A program made the translations under genes and the position numbers. The notes under the pieces were generated by a model. That model had not been told where the DNA came from, searched no databases, and saw only the letters and a list, made by a program, of their open reading frames with translations. From NCBI GenBank assembly GCA_022650455.1, contig JALCPO010000021.1, positions 1 through 35,318 of the forward strand: 35,318 nucleotides of DNA, written 5' to 3'. Positions 34,393-35,318 of the stretch are shown here, one piece after another (position 1 is the stretch's first letter; every line of letters begins with the position of its first letter). Origin of the DNA: Oscillospiraceae bacterium. Its GTDB lineage: Bacteria > Bacillota > Clostridia > Oscillospirales > Acutalibacteraceae.

Positions 34393-35318
34393 CTAACTTT
34401 TTAAGCTTTTTGCCGCGGAAGCCGGATTTCCCCTTTTTTCCATGAACTTTTCCTCGCTCCGATACGCGCCTTTCAGAAATTCCTGGCACATCCGGAAAGA
34501 AGCGGGGGAAAATTCCGAATTCGGCGCGGGTTTCTCCGCGTTCTCCGGTTTCGGGGACGCCCCGGGCCCCTGCGCGTTTTCCGCCGGGTTTCCGGGGCCC
34601 CCTCCCGTTTGTCCGGCGCCTTGCGGCTCCGGCGCGGCGGCCGTTCCGCGCTCCAGGGCGGAAAGATAAACAAGGATATACGCCGCCAGGACGACGTTCA
34701 CCAGATGCAGACCGACCGGGAACGACCCCAGCAGGGGACTCCCGGAGAAATAGAGCGCCAAATTCGGCACGGCGTCGGCCAGCACCGCGACCACGGCGGA
34801 AAAGCCGTAGGCGTAAATCGGCCGCCCGTCCTTTTCACTCCCAAGGCCGGACAGCAACTTTGCCTGGCAAAACAGGAATAAAAGCAAAAATACGACCGTA
34901 AAAGTATGGTAGACGTTTTCCAGCCGGTTCACCGTCGCCGCGTAATCGACAAACAGAGAGATCAAACAGAGACAACCCCAGACGGACGGCGGCAGCGCAA
35001 GCAGGGGATGCCTGCGGAGAACGGTTTCGCCCGACGCGAAGTCGTAGGCCGCGGCGAACAGCGAAACCGCCGCGAACAGCCCGGCCACGGCGAGGACATC
35101 GTCCATCACCGTGTTCCCGTCCGATGTGCGGACCGCCATGCCGACCAGCGACTGCCCGGCGACAAAAGCGCCGGACAGGGCGGCCAGCACCCCCGCCGGG
35201 ACGCTGCGGAACGGCTTCCCCGCCTGTTCGGACGGTCCCCGGCCCAGGGCCGCTATGGCGATCATCCCCACCGCGGTGGCGGCGGCGACGATCCCCGCCG
35301 TTCTGCCGCCGTCGGTAT
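34393..35318 (-). CDS. Multi-span membrane protein, partial (5' end beyond the window)
   Basis: The minus-strand frame is open to the right edge, so the N-terminus is missing; an in-frame GTG at 35271 and an ATG shortly after lie inside what looks like a membrane span and are not convincing starts. About 300 residues are visible. Roughly seven or eight hydrophobic segments (for example VLAALSGAFVAGQSLVGMAV, FTVVFLLLFLFCQAKLL, LVNVVLAAYILVYLSAL) are followed by a Pro/Gly/Ala/Glu-rich linker and a charged tail ending KSLKS. I do not recognise a family; function unknown. Confidence 0.7.
   Translation of the reverse strand, partial: TDGGRTAGIVAAATAVGMIAIAALGRGPSEQAGKPFRSVPAGVLAALSGAFVAGQSLVGMAVRTSDGNTVMDDVLAVAGLFAAVSLFAAAYDFASGETVLRRHPLLALPPSVWGCLCLISLFVDYAATVNRLENVYHTFTVVFLLLFLFCQAKLLSGLGSEKDGRPIYAYGFSAVVAVLADAVPNLALYFSGSPLLGSFPVGLHLVNVVLAAYILVYLSALERGTAAAPEPQGAGQTGGGPGNPAENAQGPGASPKPENAEKPAPNSEFSPASFRMCQEFLKGAYRSEEKFMEKRGNPASAAKSLKS

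Overview
This looks like chromosomal core sequence from a GC-rich (high-50s percent by eye) member of the Firmicutes, most likely an Oscillospiraceae/Ruminococcaceae-type Clostridia. The pointers are a T-box leader on leuA, a GlgC/GlgD pair, strong AAGGAGG ribosome binding sites, a Firmicutes-style rpmG-secE-nusG-rplK-rplA-rplJ-rplL cluster and ywiB next to argS. Genus-level placement is not supported. I see no CRISPR array, rRNA, tRNA, phage gene or transposase.

Layout. 71-1435 (-): rRNA methyltransferase rlmD. 1632-1815 (+): a gene-less unit with a consensus promoter and a perfect terminator hairpin, a small RNA candidate. 1882-8296 (+): a branched-chain amino acid ABC importer with two adjacent paralogous binding-protein genes, then livH, livM, livG and livF. 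8423-9124 (-): a metallophosphoesterase. 9446-10801 (+): a D,D-carboxypeptidase. 10972-14409 (-): ribosomal protein, NusG and SecE genes in two transcription units. 14605-15402 (-): an unknown protein. 15632-19002 (+): ddl, ywiB, argS. 19033-20129 (-): a small membrane protein coupled to rsmA. 20238-20726 (+): dCMP deaminase. 21894-23954 (-): leuA-leuB behind a leucine T-box. 23955-24662 (-) and 24829-25548 (+): a histidine phosphatase divergent from an XRE regulator. 25636-32728 (-): a glycogen synthesis operon glgB-glgC-glgD-glgA with a GH3 hexosaminidase gene at its end. 32926-33073 (-): a second strong RNA candidate. 33287-34306 (-): GAPDH. 34393-right edge (-): a partial membrane protein.

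How the genes fit together. The window combines translation and secretion machinery, peptidoglycan metabolism (ddl, dacA, possibly the GH3 enzyme), leucine supply by uptake (liv) and synthesis (leuAB, sensing tRNA-Leu), and carbon storage and glycolysis (glg, gap).

The protein genes are mostly ordinary; the less expected material is in the RNA. Both livJ paralogues carry, between promoter and ribosome binding site, the same terminator-like hairpin, with pairing kept by sequence changes. The gap-glgB gap holds a promoter whose predicted start coincides with the first base of a long-range closing stem, followed by a multi-arm fold and a terminator. The rlmD-livJ gap holds a third candidate with C/U-rich stretches. 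None of these three matched an RNA class I could name. No search or folding program was run; all pairings were read by eye.
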